A stretch of DNA of 64,000 bases from Ovis canadensis (taxonomy: Eukaryota > Chordata > Mammalia > Artiodactyla > Bovidae), in contig NC_091263.1 of assembly GCF_042477335.2 (NCBI RefSeq), forward strand, positions 74,884,501 through 74,948,500, written 5' to 3'. Every line of letters begins with the position of its first letter. Within the stretch, counting starts at the first letter, position 1. Both the position numbers and the translations under genes were made by a program. Below the pieces are notes generated by a model. It was given only the letters and a program-made list of their open reading frames with translations. It ran no database searches and was not told the DNA's origin. Shown piece after piece: positions 24,072 through 64,000 of this stretch.

Positions 24072-24656
24072 TTCAGTTCAGTTCAGTCGCTCAGGCGTGT
24101 CCGACTGTTTGTGACCCCATGGACTGCAGAACACCAGGCTTCCCTGTCCATCACCAACTCCCGGAGTTCACTCAAACTCATGTCCATTGAGTAGGTGATG
24201 CCATCCAACCATCTCATCCTCTGTCATCCCCTTCTCCTCCTGCCCTCAATCTTTCCCAGAATTAGGGTCTTTTCCAAAGAGTCAGTTCTTCGCATCAGGT
24301 GGCCAAAGGATTGAAGTTTCAGCTTGAGCAGCAGTCCTTCCAATGAATATTCAGGACTGATTTCCTTTAGGATGGATGGGTTGGATCTCCTTGCAGTTCA
24401 AAGGACTCTCAGCAGTATTCCCCAACACCACAGTTCAAAAACATCAATTCTTCAGTGCTCAGCTTTCTTTATGGTCCAACTCTCACATCCATACATGATT
24501 ACTGGAAAAACCATAGCTTTCACTAGATGGACCTTTGTTGGCAAAGCAATGTCTCTGCTTTTTAATAAACTGCCTGGGTTAGTTTCCAAGGAGCAAGCAT
24601 TTTTTAATTTCATGGCTGCAGTCACCATCTGCGGTGATTTTGGAGCCCAGAAAATA
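24072..24656 (-). mobile_element. BovB 3' end, antisense
   Basis: Reverse complement of the last ~580 bp of BovB, starting at the TTCAGTTCAGTTCAGTCGCT tail and running up to the region TTTTGGAGCCCAGAAAATAG. This is the C-terminal part of the RT protein and the tail shared with Bov-A. Confidence 0.92.
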
Positions 24657-24839
24657 GAGTCTCTGCTGGCCACCGACTAAGATGTGGGCTCCAGGTAGTC
24701 ACGACTGCTGTGGGCCTCAGGTTCCTTGTCTGTGAAATGGGGGGGGTAACCCAGGTAGCTCAGGCGATCGGAAGCAGTTGTGGGGTTTCAACGGGTCAGT
24801 ATAGGCCAAGCCCAGCACGCTTTTTATCCGTCCTTCCTC

Positions 24840-25610
24840 ACGAGCCTTCTGGCGCAGGACTCGGTAATTTGAGATCATCGGGGCGCCTCCACCGGGCCCC
24901 GCTGCTCCGCGGAACCCTCCAGGGTTCACACAGCGAGCTCTTAACTTGTTTTCTCGGTGAAGTCGAGACAGGTTCGACCTGTTTAAGAGCAGAAGCGGGC
25001 GTCGCTGAGCCGGGAGACGTCCTGCGGAAGCCCGGCCCCCGCGGTCCCGGGGCGCCCAGGTGCGCCGGCGCTGGCGGCGGGGACGCACCTGCGCCCAGGT
25101 GGCTGGAGAGGACGCGCCGCCCGCTGCCCGCTTCCTGGGCGGCCACTGCCGCCTGGCGGCCGGTCGGCTCCGGTCCCCGCTCGCTCCAGGGTCTGAGCCG
25201 AGCCCTTCCCGGCCCGGTTGTCCGAGAACCCCCGGGGCTGCGCATCTCCCCGCGGGGGCCCGGGGTTGGCCGCTGTACCGGCCGCCCCGCAGCGGACTTC
25301 GCCCTCCCCGCAGCGGACTTCGCCCTCCCCGCAGCGGACTTCGCCCTCCCCGCAGCGGACTTCGCCCTCCCCGCAGCGGACTTCGCCCTCCCCGCAGCGG
25401 ACTTCGCCCTCCCCGCAGCGGACTTCGCCCTCCCCGCAGCGGACTTCGCCCTCCCCGCGGAGTCACCCCCAGGCCGGGGCCGGAGGCCACGTGCTCTCGG
25501 CGGGAGGCTCTGCGGCCGGCTGCCCCGGAGCCGCCCCCTGCCCCCTTTCCTGGCGAGCTGGTGGCCCCTGTGCAAATGAGCCACCGAGCCCTCCCTGGCT
25601 CTGTTTATTA
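24840..25610. promoter_or_regulatory. CpG island with minisatellite, no known gene
   Basis: Very GC- and CpG-rich block between repeats, roughly midway in the interval between the two genes. Long frames are open on both strands (up to 289 codons plus, 257 and 248 minus). None has a recognisable domain, and high GC plus the 21-bp array explains their length. It may be a promoter, a CTCF-type boundary or the start of an unannotated RNA. Confidence 0.55.
25289..25456 (+). repeat. Perfect 8 x 21 bp minisatellite
   Basis: Eight identical, head-to-tail copies of a 21 bp unit starting GCAGCGGACTTCGCC and ending CTCCCC. No base differs between copies. Because 21 is a multiple of three and the unit has no stop on either strand, all six frames stay open across the array. 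The plus frames give repeats of AADFALP, SGLRPPR and QRTSPSP. Confidence 0.98.
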
Positions 25611-25623
25611 AGATCTCTAAGGC

Positions 25624-25843
25624 AGGGCTTCCCGGCCACCCTAGTGGTAAAGAACCCAGCCGCCAAGGCAGGAGACATCAGAGTCGTGGGTTTGACTGGG
25701 TCAGGAAGATCCTCTGGAGGAGGGAATGGCAACCCACTCCAGTATTCCTGCTTGGAGAATCCCATGGACGGAGGAGCCTGGCGGGCTGCAGTCCATTGGG
25801 TCGCAGAGTCAGACACGACTGAAGCGACTTAGCACATAGCACT
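25624..25843 (+). mobile_element. Bov-tA SINE
   Basis: Complete forward copy with CTAGTGGTAAAGAACCCAGC head, CCAGTATTCCTGCTTGGAGA and GTCAGACACGACTGAAGCGA. Confidence 0.92.
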
Positions 25844-25849
25844 TCATCA

Positions 25850-26357
25850 GTTCAGTTCAGTTCAGTCCAGTCGCTCAGTCGTGTCCCACTTTTTGCAACC
25901 CCATGAATTGCAGCACGCCAGGCCTCCCTGTCCATCACCAACTCCCGGAGTTTACTCAAACTCACGTCCATCGAGCCGGTGATGCCGTGCAGCCATCTCA
26001 TCCTCTGTCATCCCCTTCTCCTCCTGCCCCCAATCCCTCCCGGCATCAGAGTCTTTTCCAATGAGTCAGCTCTTCGCATGAGGTGGCCAAAGTATTGGAG
26101 TTTCAGCTTTAGCATCAGTTCTTCCAATGAACACCAGGACTGATCTCCTCTAGGATGGACTGGTTTGATCTCCTTGCAGTCCAAAGGACTCTCAAGAGTC
26201 TTCTCCAACACCACAGTTCAAAAGCATCAATTCTTCGGCGCTCAGCTTTCTTCACAGTCCAGCTCTCACACCTATACATGACCACTGGAAAAACCATAGC
26301 CTTGACTAGATGGACCTTTGTTGGCAAAGTAATGTCTCTGCTTTTTAATATGCTATC
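25850..26357 (-). mobile_element. BovB 3' end, antisense
   Basis: About 500 bp reverse copy starting at the CAGTTCAGTTCAGTCCAGTC tail and cut off at TTTTTAATATGCTATCTC. It follows a Bov-tA at once and leads into an AT-rich microsatellite. Confidence 0.92.
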
Positions 26358-26374
26358 TCAGCACATCATACTTA

Positions 26375-26460
26375 CATATAATATTTATATATACATATAT
26401 AATATTTGTATATATGCAATACTTTTATTATTTAAATATATGCAATGATTTTATATATAA
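26375..26460 (+). repeat. AT-rich TATA-type simple repeat
   Basis: Alternating TA/ATAT-rich low-complexity sequence. Confidence 0.8.
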
Positions 26461-26534
26461 ATGAGTTTTGACAACAGTATATGCCAAACTTCTAAGCATT
26501 CTTTCTAGGTCTCTGTTATCTTCTTTAACAGCTT

Positions 26535-27000
26535 AAGATATGATGCATATGCCGTGCGATGTACCCATTTAAAGCGGGAACTCACGGCTTCCAGTACATT
26601 TACGGAGCTACGCATCCATCCACGGATCTGTTTGCTTGTGGCTGCGCTGGCTCATCCCTGCTGTGCGGCTTCTCTGCTCGTGTGCACAGGCTTCCTTTGC
26701 GGGGCTGTGCCTGTTACCGACCAGGGGCTCCGTTGCTCTGCGGCCTGTGGGATCTTCCCGGATCAGGGATCAAACCCGCGTCCTCTGCACTGGCAGGCAG
26801 ATTCTTAACCATTGCGCCAGCAGGGAAGTCCCACCATCACCACGATTTTAGAACATTTTTATTCTCAAAAAAGATCCTCCAACCCTTAGCTCTCACTCCT
26901 CGAGCCTCCCTTTCTTCTCCCCTACTGCCCAGGCCGGGGCAACCACTAATCTGCTCTCTGTATCAATATCTTCTTGTCTCTATCGTCTGATTCCTCGACT
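26535..27000 (-). mobile_element. Old L1M-type fragment split by a SINE
   Basis: The left part contains GATGTACCCATTTAAAGCGG, and the right part resumes with CCATCACCACGATTTTAGAA and GGCAACCACTAATCTGCTCT. Together they follow the order of an old L1 3' region. The CHR SINE at 26626-26832 interrupts it, so the SINE is younger. Confidence 0.6.
26626..26832 (-). mobile_element. CHR-type tRNA SINE, longer form
   Basis: Reverse copy ending with GGATCAGGGATCAAACCCGC and CCATTGCGCCAGCAGGGAAG. The left part has the CHR-1-like body. Confidence 0.8.
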
Positions 27001-27224
27001 CTGACTTCAATTAATTAAGAACTCACAAGGGATAGGAGATAATTAATCACGCTATTTCCTGCCCAAGGAGACAAATATGGAACAAAAAGACAGATATATG
27101 TTGAAGATAAAGGATAGAAAAGGGTATATATACAGATACTAACAAAAGAAAGTAGATTTGGCCACAGTCATCTTTGGATGAATAGAATTTAAGGACTGAA
27201 GAGTTAACAAGGACAAAGGAGGGT

Positions 27225-27262
27225 ATTTTATAATTTTATATATATATATATACATATATATA
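27225..27262 (+). repeat. (TA)n microsatellite
   Basis: TA-rich run directly at the 5' truncation point of the next BovB copy. Confidence 0.85.
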
Positions 27263-27268
27263 CTCCAT

Positions 27269-28622
27269 TTGGAAAAGGTCAGTTTTCATTCCAATTCCAA
27301 AGAAAGGCAATGGAAAAGAATGCTCAAACTACCACATAATTGCACTCATCTCACATGCTAGTAAAGTAATGCTCAAAATTCTCCAAGCCAGGCTTCAGCA
27401 ATATGCGAACTGTGAACTCCCTGATGGTCAAGCTGGTTTTAGAAAAGGCAGAGGAACCAGAGATCAAATTGCCAACATCTGCTGGATCATGGAAAAAGCA
27501 AGAGAGTTCCAGAAAAACATCTATTTCTGCTTTCTTGACTATGCCAAAGCCTTTGACTGTGTGGATCACAATAAGCTGTGGAAAATTCTGAAAGAGATGG
27601 GAATACCAGACAACCTAACCTGCCTCTTGAGAAGTCTGTATGCAGGTCAGGAAGCAACAGTTAGAACTGGACATGGAACAACAGACTGGTTCCAAATAGG
27701 AAAAGGAGTACGTCAAGGCTGGATATTGTCACCCTGCTTATTTAACTTATATGCAGAGTACATCATGAGAAATGCTGGACTGGAAGAAACACAAGCTGGA
27801 ATCAAGATTGCCGGGAGAAATATCAATAACCTCAGATATGCAGATGACACCACCCTTATGGCAGAAAGTGAAGAAGAACTAAAAAGCCTCTTGATGAAAG
27901 TGAAAGAGGAGAGTGAAAAAGTTGGCTTAAAGCTCAACATTCAGAAAACAAAGATCATGGCATCCAGTCCCATCACTTCATGGGAAATAGATGGGGAAAC
28001 AGTGGAAACAGTGTCAGACTTTATTTTTCGGGGCTCCAAAATCACTGCAGATGGTGACTGCAGCCATGAAATTAAAAGACACCTACTCCTTGGAAGAAAA
28101 GTTATGATCAACCTAGATAGTGTATTCAAAAGCAGAGACATCACTTTGCCGACTAAGGTCTTTCTCATCAAGGCTATGGTTTTTCCTGTGGTCATGTATG
28201 GATGTGAGAGTTGGACTATGAAGAAGGCTGAGCGCTGAAGAATTGATGCTTTTGAACTGTGGTGTTGGAGAAGACTCTTGAGAGTCCCTTGGACTGCAAG
28301 GAGATCCAACCAGTCCATTCTAGAGGAGATCAGCCCTGGGATTTCTTTGGAAGGAATGATGCTAAAGCTGAAACTCCAGTACTTTGGCCACCTCATGTGA
28401 AGAGTTGACTCATTGGAAAAGACTCTGATGTTGGGAGGGATTGGGGGCAGGAGGAAAAGGGGACGACAGAAGATGAGATGGCTGGATGGCATCATGGACT
28501 CAATGGACATGAGTCTGAGTGAACTCCGGGAGTTGGTGATGGACAGGGAGGCCTGGCGTGCTGCGATTCATGGGGTCGCAAAGAGTGGGACACAACTGAG
28601 CGACTGAACTGAACTGAATTGA
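27269..28622 (+). mobile_element. BovB LINE, 5'-truncated, RT frame partly open
   Basis: RTE-clade reverse transcriptase remnant in sense orientation. The frame is open from the truncation point at about 27270 to a TGA at 28236-28238. Palm motifs are visible: motif A (FLDYAKAFD, about 27529-27555), motif B (RQGWILSP) and the catalytic YADD box near 27838-27849. At 28236 a CGA-to-TGA change, typical of CpG decay, cuts the C-terminal part that the other copies still show. The copy ends in the standard CTGAACTGAACTGAATTGAT tail. The element lacks its 5' end and endonuclease, so it cannot move by itself. Confidence 0.93.
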
Positions 28623-28624
28623 TA

Positions 28625-29015
28625 CACTCCATTAAGAAATTGCGAGTCATGAATTTTTGTGCACCTAACATCATATCCCTTAAATAGTTTTAGTTGTTAA
28701 CATGCTCTTTATTGTAAGTAGCAGAAACCACAACTTCAGCTGGCTTTCGTAGTAAAAGGAATTGAAGGGAACTGCGGTTCTAGCAAGTCTGATTCTAGCA
28801 AGAGACGACCGGGAACAGAGTCTCACCAGCCTCCCCACATCCACGCGACTCTGGGAAGATCCTGTTCCTTCTCCGTTGTTAGTTGTCTCACCTGTTGGAG
28901 ACGACACCCTCTCCTTTCTGGGGCTGCTGGGCGGAGTGAATAATGAGATGTCACACACGGTGCCGGTTGTGTGCTGACCGTCTACCAGGTGCCATCCTAA
29001 GCACTTTGCATGTAC
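28625..29015. other. Intergenic DNA, no gene seen
   Basis: About 390 bp of unique-looking sequence without coding signal. Confidence 0.4.
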
Positions 29016-29178
29016 TTCTTGTTGAGTTGCTAAGTCGTGTCCAACTCTTTGGCGACCCCATGGACTGTAGCCCACCAGGCTCCTCTGTCCAAGGAATTTT
29101 CCGGGCAACAATATTGGACTGTTTCTTCTCCAGAGGATCTTCCCAACCCAGGGATTGAACCTGCATCTCCTGCATTGG
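29016..29178 (-). mobile_element. Bov-tA SINE, antisense
   Basis: Reverse copy: GTTGAGTTGCTAAGTCGTGT, CCCACCAGGCTCCTCTGTCC, CCCAGGGATTGAACCTGCAT. It meets a sense Bov-A copy at its right end. Confidence 0.88.
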
Positions 29179-29312
29179 AGAAGGAAATGGCAACCCACTC
29201 CAATATTCTTGCCTGTAAAATCCCAAGGACAGAGGAGCCTGGCAGGCTACAGTCCACGGGGTTGCAGAGTCAGACACCAGTGAGCAACTTCACTTCACTT
29301 CTCCTGCACTGG
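29176..29312 (+). mobile_element. Bov-A SINE, sense
   Basis: Forward unit: GAGAAGGAAATGGCAACCCA, CCAATATTCTTGCCTG, GTCAGACACCAGTGAGCAAC. It touches the antisense copy at 29016-29178, forming an inverted pair. Confidence 0.88.
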
Positions 29313-29313
29313 C

Positions 29314-29750
29314 GGCCACTGGCAGTTGGTGAATTTCCTGAGCCATCAGAGTACTGACTCACTTAAATTCACAACGGCCCTTTGAGGCAGGAGCTGACGT
29401 TAGTCTCCGCCTATGACTGTTGTCTCAGACTACCACCTAGGAAGGAATGGGGCTGAGATTCAGAGCTAAGCTGTCTGTGCTTTTCCGACCTTAATTGAAA
29501 TACAGTTTCCTGAAAATGGTGTCACAGTTCTGAAAGGCCCACCAGTGAAGCTCTGATGAGTCAGCTAGTTGTCAGGCCAGGAGCAGAGGAAAACACAGGC
29601 TACCCTTATCCTTTCTGTCAGTGATTCACCCTCTGGCCCAGGAGAAGCTGGGGGTGAGGACAGGAAGGGACACGGTAGCAAGCCCATCCCAGCCACAAGG
29701 TTTATCGTAAAAAACCCTGACTGTGGAAGTCTTAAATCTTGAAAACCAAG
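29314..29750. other. Intergenic DNA, no gene seen
   Basis: No recognisable repeat or gene. Part of it has an MIR-like feel near 29370-29460, but this is not firm. Confidence 0.35.
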
Positions 29751-29754
29751 GTTA

Positions 29755-29823
29755 GAGGGAAGCCTGGCGTGCTGCAGTCCACGGGGTCGCAAACAGTCGA
29801 ACACGACTTAGCGACTGAACTGA
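29755..29823 (+). repeat. Bov-A/BovB tail fragment
   Basis: About 70 bp: GAAGCCTGGCGTGCTGCAGT, then GTCGAACACGACTTAGCGAC and CTGAACTGAA. Confidence 0.85.
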
Positions 29824-29824
29824 A

Positions 29825-30395
29825 AGTTGGAGGCGTCCTCAGGGGCAAGGAGGTAACTGCCTCGGCACAGGGGTACAGTAGACCTAGGCTGAAGCCGTGG
29901 GCGCCCTTGCTCCTTCTAACCATCGTAGTTGTCAGCACAAAGCCAGTTCCACAGTCAGGAGGGAGACACTTAGAAGGAAACTGCAAGGGGCTGTGAGCGA
30001 AGGGTCAGCAGGGGAGCGGCCCTGACCTTGGCCTGCCTGAGAGAGGACCTCAGGCGCCTCCCTCTCATACCATCCCCCAGAGAAAGTTAGATTTGCTGGA
30101 TGAGGAGGAACATCGAGGCTGAGTAAACAGAAAATGCACAGACCCTAAGGCAGGACTGTGTTTGGCACGCAAGGGGAAGGCAGTGGCTGAAGCACGGTGA
30201 GCCAGGTGTCAGGAGATGACCCCTGAGAGGGGCCAGGCACGCCTGCTGGTCTCGTGGGTGAATGTCTCTATTCGGGTTTAACACGCTCACCCCACAGCCG
30301 CAGGGGCGTGTAAGTCGTGGTGAGCAAGTTAGCCCCAAATCCCTCCACCCATCCACCCAAATGGTGCATGTAGGATTCCCATTCTGGCACAGATG
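29825..30395. other. Intergenic DNA, no gene seen
   Basis: No recognisable repeat or gene in about 570 bp. Confidence 0.4.
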
Positions 30396-30396
30396 A

Positions 30397-30995
30397 CTTC
30401 AGTTCAGTTCAGTGGCTCGGTTGTGTCCGACTCTTTGCGACCCCATGGACTGCAGCACGCCAGGCTTCCCTGTCCTTCACCAACTCTGGGAGTTTACTCA
30501 AACTCATGTCCATCGAGTGGGTGATGCCATCCAGCCATCTCATCCTCTGTTGTCCCCTTCTCCTCCTGCCTTCAGTCTTTCCCAGCATCAGGGTTTTTTT
30601 AAAATGAGTCAGCTCTTCACATCAGGTGGCCAAAGTATTGGAGTTTCAGCTTCAACATCAGTCCTTCCAATGAATATTCAGGACTGATTTCCTTTAGGAT
30701 AGACTGGTTGGATCTTCTTGCCGTCCAAGAGGCTCTCAAAAGTCTTCTTCAACACCACAGTTCAAAAGCATCAATTCTTCAGCACTCAGCTTTGTTTATT
30801 GTCCAACTCTCACATCCATACATGACCGCTGGAAAAACCATAACTTTGACTAGACAGACCTTTGTTGGCAAAGTCATGTCTCTGCTTTTTAGTATGCTGT
30901 CTAGATTTCTCATAGCTTTTCTTCCAAGGAGCAAGTGTCTTTTAATTTCATGGCTGCAGTCACCATCTGCAGTGATTTTGGAGCCCAAGAAACTC
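30397..30995 (-). mobile_element. BovB 3' end, antisense
   Basis: Reverse copy from the CAGTTCAGTTCAGTGGCTCG tail to TTTTGGAGCCCAAGAAACTC, about 600 bp. Confidence 0.92.
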
Positions 30996-31039
30996 AGGGT
31001 CCCTTTATTAGAAATGCCTCCAATTAGCCTCCAATTAAA

Positions 31040-31155
31040 ATAAATAAATTTATAGTAAAAATAATAATAATAATGACAATCATTCAAAAAACATAAAATG
31101 AAAAAGTACCAAAGATTTAAAATCTAAAAATAAATAAATAAATAAATAAATGCCT
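31040..31155 (+). repeat. AAT/AAAT-rich simple repeats
   Basis: An ATAATAATAATAATGAC stretch, then an AAATAAATAAATAAAT run near 31128-31152. Confidence 0.85.
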
Positions 31156-31245
31156 CCAGAATTCCATGCAGTAGGGACTGAGGGGTAGCAGTCTAGGAAA
31201 TTCATTTTAAAATGTCGTAGCTATATGAGGTATCTAACAGAAACC

Positions 31246-31748
31246 CAGTTGTTGCTGTTTAGTTGCTAAGTCGTGTTTGACTCTTTGTGATCCCATTGAC
31301 TGCGGCATGCCAGGCTTCCCTGTCCTTCACTAACCCCCAGAGTTTGCTCAAACTCATGTCCGTTGAGTCAGTAATGTCATCCAACCATCTCATTCTCTGT
31401 TGTCCCCTTCTCCTCCCGCCTTCAATCTGTCCCAGTATCAGGGTCTTTTCCAGTGAGTCAGTTCTTTGCATCAGGTGGCCAAAGTATTGGAGTTTCAGCT
31501 TCAGCATCAGTGAATATTCAGAGTTGATATCCTTTAGGACTGACTGGTTTGATCGATCTCCTTGCAGTCCAAGGGACTCTCAAGAGTCTACTCCAGCACC
31601 TCAATTGGAAAACACCAGTTCTTTAGTGCTCGACCTTCTTTATAGGCCAACTCTCACATTCATACATGACTACTGGAAAAACCATAGCTTTATGGGCCTT
31701 TGTTGGCAAGGTGATGTCTCTGCTTTTTAATACGCTGTCTAGGTTTTG
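31246..31748 (-). mobile_element. BovB 3' end, antisense
   Basis: Second reverse copy close to the previous one. It starts TTGCTGTTTAGTTGCTAAGT and ends near AATACGCTGTCTAGGTTTTG. More diverged. Confidence 0.9.
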
Positions 31749-32197
31749 CTAGTAGTATTTTTATTTACTTTGTGGGATATAAGCTTTAAAAAAAATAGCC
31801 ATTTTTTGTAAAGATGGTTTTTATTTATTCACTCCTTCCAAAAGGTTGAGACATCCAACCTCACTGAAGACTGTCTCTAAAGGAGGCCTGAGGGGGCTGG
31901 TGGAGTGGAAGTAAGCTCTTCACGGGGGGCGCCCCTGGGGACCATACGGAAACCCGGCGACCCCGCGGTGCGCGCACCACATCGAGCTAACAAGACCGTG
32001 AAGCCTGACCCCCGCCACTTTACGAAGACTGGGCGAGTCCAGCACTGCGGTCTATCAGCGGTTTACTTCGCAACAGCCGAGGGTCGGGCGGGGCTGGGGC
32101 GGGGCCAGCGGCGTGGATGGGGCGAGCGTCGGGGCGGGGCGAGCGCCGGGGGCGGGGCGTATCCGGGATTGGGCGAGCGCCGGGGACGGGGCGGAGC

Positions 32198-32310
32198 CGG
32201 GGGCGGGGCAGAGCAGGGAGGGGGCGGGGCAGAGCCGGGAGGGGGCGGGGCAGAGCCGGGAGGGGGGCGGGGCAGAGCCGGGAGGGGGGCGGGGCAGAGC
32301 CGGGAGAGGG
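32198..32310 (+). repeat. 5 x ~21-bp GC-box repeat in TXNRD3 promoter
   Basis: Five copies of a unit containing GGGGCGGGGCAGAGC, spaced 21, 21, 22 and 22 bp (the GCAGAGC word starts at 32208, 32229, 32250, 32272 and 32294). The extra base in later copies is one more G in the G-run. Each unit has a GC box and at least two runs of four or more Gs, so several Sp1 sites and G-quadruplexes are possible. Confidence 0.92.
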
Positions 32311-32402
32311 GCGAGCGGTCCGGCCTTCACGCCCACTCGGCGCCTCAAGTCGGTGTCTGGTTTCTGGCCAGGTCCTGCCGGTGCGGGAGCGACACCGCCG
32401 TC

Positions 32403-62539
<30,137 letters not shown>

Positions 62540-64000
62540 GTACGTCATGTGGTTGGAAGCGGGCATGCTTTGATTTTAAAATTTCGCTTTTAGTCTCGTA
62601 TCTGGGTTTTTATAATCTCCTTAAAGATAGCTCTCGAGGCTAGGCAGAAATCCTTCAGACTGCCGCCCAAGTGCTGTGCTTGCGGAGGATGGACACAGGC
62701 CTCCCTTTCTCTGTGTGATCGTGTCTCTCAGGGGGGCCCTGACTGGCAGTGTGGAGCCTCAGGCTCTGCTGCAGTCTGGGCCGTCAACGACACAGCGTAG
62801 GCGCGTCCGTCTGCATCTGGAGACACAGGTGTGCCTTGAAGACATTACGGGGCTTGGTTCCAGACCTGGCAATAAATCGTGCAGGCCCCGGTTTTGTTTG
62901 GTTTCCCTGCGTGTGTGAGGTCACATTTACACCAGACTACAGTCTTTATCAGTCACATTCTGTCTAAAAAATTCAACGTACAACCTTAATTTAAAAATAC
63001 TTTATGCTTAAGCACTCTAACCATCAGCTGTGCCCTCAGCAGATTGTAACCTTCTTGCTGGTGGAGGCTCTGGCCTCAGTGCTGGGGCTGCCGACTGATC
63101 AGGGCGGAGGTGGCTGAAGGCTGGAGTGGCTGCAGCTGTTCCTCAAAGCAAGATGTCCAGGGCGCTGGCCGCTTGGAAGGGCCCTTCTGTCATGAGTGGT
63201 CCCCGGAGCAGGCAGTGCTGCCTGAAAGCGCCTCGCCCACAGTGGCACTGCCACCCTGCCGTCCTTTATCCACCAAGCGTGAGTCGTGTCCCGAGTCCTG
63301 GTTGTCATCGCGGCTGCGGTCACGGCCTCTTGCAGGAGTGGCTCCATCTCGGGAACCGCTGTCTGTGCTTATCTGTCGGGAGCAGCTCCTCCTGCGATTG
63401 GTCCGTCCTCAGGTGGCGGCAGCTCAGCCCCGCCCTCAGGACCCACTTCTGAGCCCCGTCCTCCTGCCTCCACCACGTCCCCCTCCTTCCAGGAAGTCCT
63501 GGGGCCCTCGCTGTCATCCACAGAGGCTGGAGTCAGGTTGTTCCAAACGCCTCTCGGGTTTCTGTTCTGACCTCATCCCACGAGCCGCGACGCCATGGCA
63601 TCTGGGACGGGACTCCTCTCCAGAGGCCTTCGGTCCACTCTGCCTAGATCCGCCAGAGGACTCACTGTCTGTGGCAGCTGCAGCCTAGCAGAATGGATTT
63701 GTCCAATAATGAGACTTGGAAGTCAAAATTGCTTCTTGGCTGCTGGACAACAGAGGGTGTTGTGTTAGCTGATGTGAGAGCAACATCCATCACGTTGTAC
63801 GTCTCCATCAGAGCTCTGGGGTGGTCAGGGGCATGTCATTTGGAAAGGGCACTCTTATTTGGAAAGGAATCTTTTCTTCTGAGCAGTCAGTCTCAACAGT
63901 AGGCTTAAAATATTCTGTAAACCATGTTGTAAGCAGATGCCGTCCAGGCTTTGTTGAGTACAAAGCAGAGTCGATTCAGCTTAATTCTTGAAGGCCCTGG
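62540..64000 (+). other. TXNRD3: TXNRD3 intron 14 (part)
   Basis: From the GTACGT donor to the window edge. I looked for the next conserved peptide (GFH...LGPNAGE in mammals) in all plus frames and did not find it. A 192-codon frame at 63110-63688 has no family match. Confidence 0.8.

Noticed and set aside
24710-25579. 289-codon plus frame and 257/248-codon minus frames
   Set aside because: Length comes from a 21-bp array without stops and high GC; no family match in any frame.
32364-32366. Alternative CTG start of TXNRD3
   Set aside because: T at -3 gives it a weaker context than the CTG at 32403; kept only as a second choice.

Overview
This is a piece of ruminant nuclear DNA, most likely bovid. 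The repeats show it: many copies of BovB, an RTE-type LINE found in ruminants, Bov-tA and Bov-A2 SINEs built from its tail, CHR-type tRNA SINEs, and L1 copies including young bovine-type ones. The genes are split by GT-AG introns and there is nothing bacterial. The exact species cannot be told from the sequence alone.

Two protein-coding genes lie head to head. On the minus strand, the first coding exon of CHCHD6 (MICOS subunit MIC25) is at 12439-12525, inside a CpG island that holds two CCAAT boxes and a ZNF143-type element. Everything from 1 to 12438 is therefore expected to be CHCHD6 intron 1. On the plus strand, TXNRD3 (thioredoxin/glutathione reductase, TGR) starts in a second CpG island near 32.4 kb. 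Fourteen coding exons can be read, at 32403-62539. They cover the glutaredoxin domain, both FAD motifs, the CVNVGC redox centre, the NADPH domain and the start of the dimerisation domain. The last exons, with the selenocysteine UGA and the SECIS element, lie past the right edge.

The roughly 20 kb between the genes is mostly repeats: a solo LTR, L1 fragments, BovB 3' ends and SINEs. It also holds two CpG-rich islands with no recognisable gene, at about 14.7-15.3 kb and 24.85-25.6 kb. The second contains a perfect 8 x 21 bp minisatellite. TXNRD3 introns carry a 6 x 49 bp minisatellite, a long alternating TG/CG tract and many BovB, L1 and SINE insertions.

The most notable gene feature is that TXNRD3 exon 1 has no in-frame ATG. 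The reading frame is open from 31905 to the splice donor at 32679 without one. A CTG at 32403 in a strong Kozak context, followed at once by a nine-proline run coded by a CCG repeat, is the best start. This agrees with published work on CUG initiation of mammalian TGR. CHCHD6 and TXNRD3 are not known to act in one pathway. Their pairing matches the known mammalian gene order. No undescribed gene system was found.
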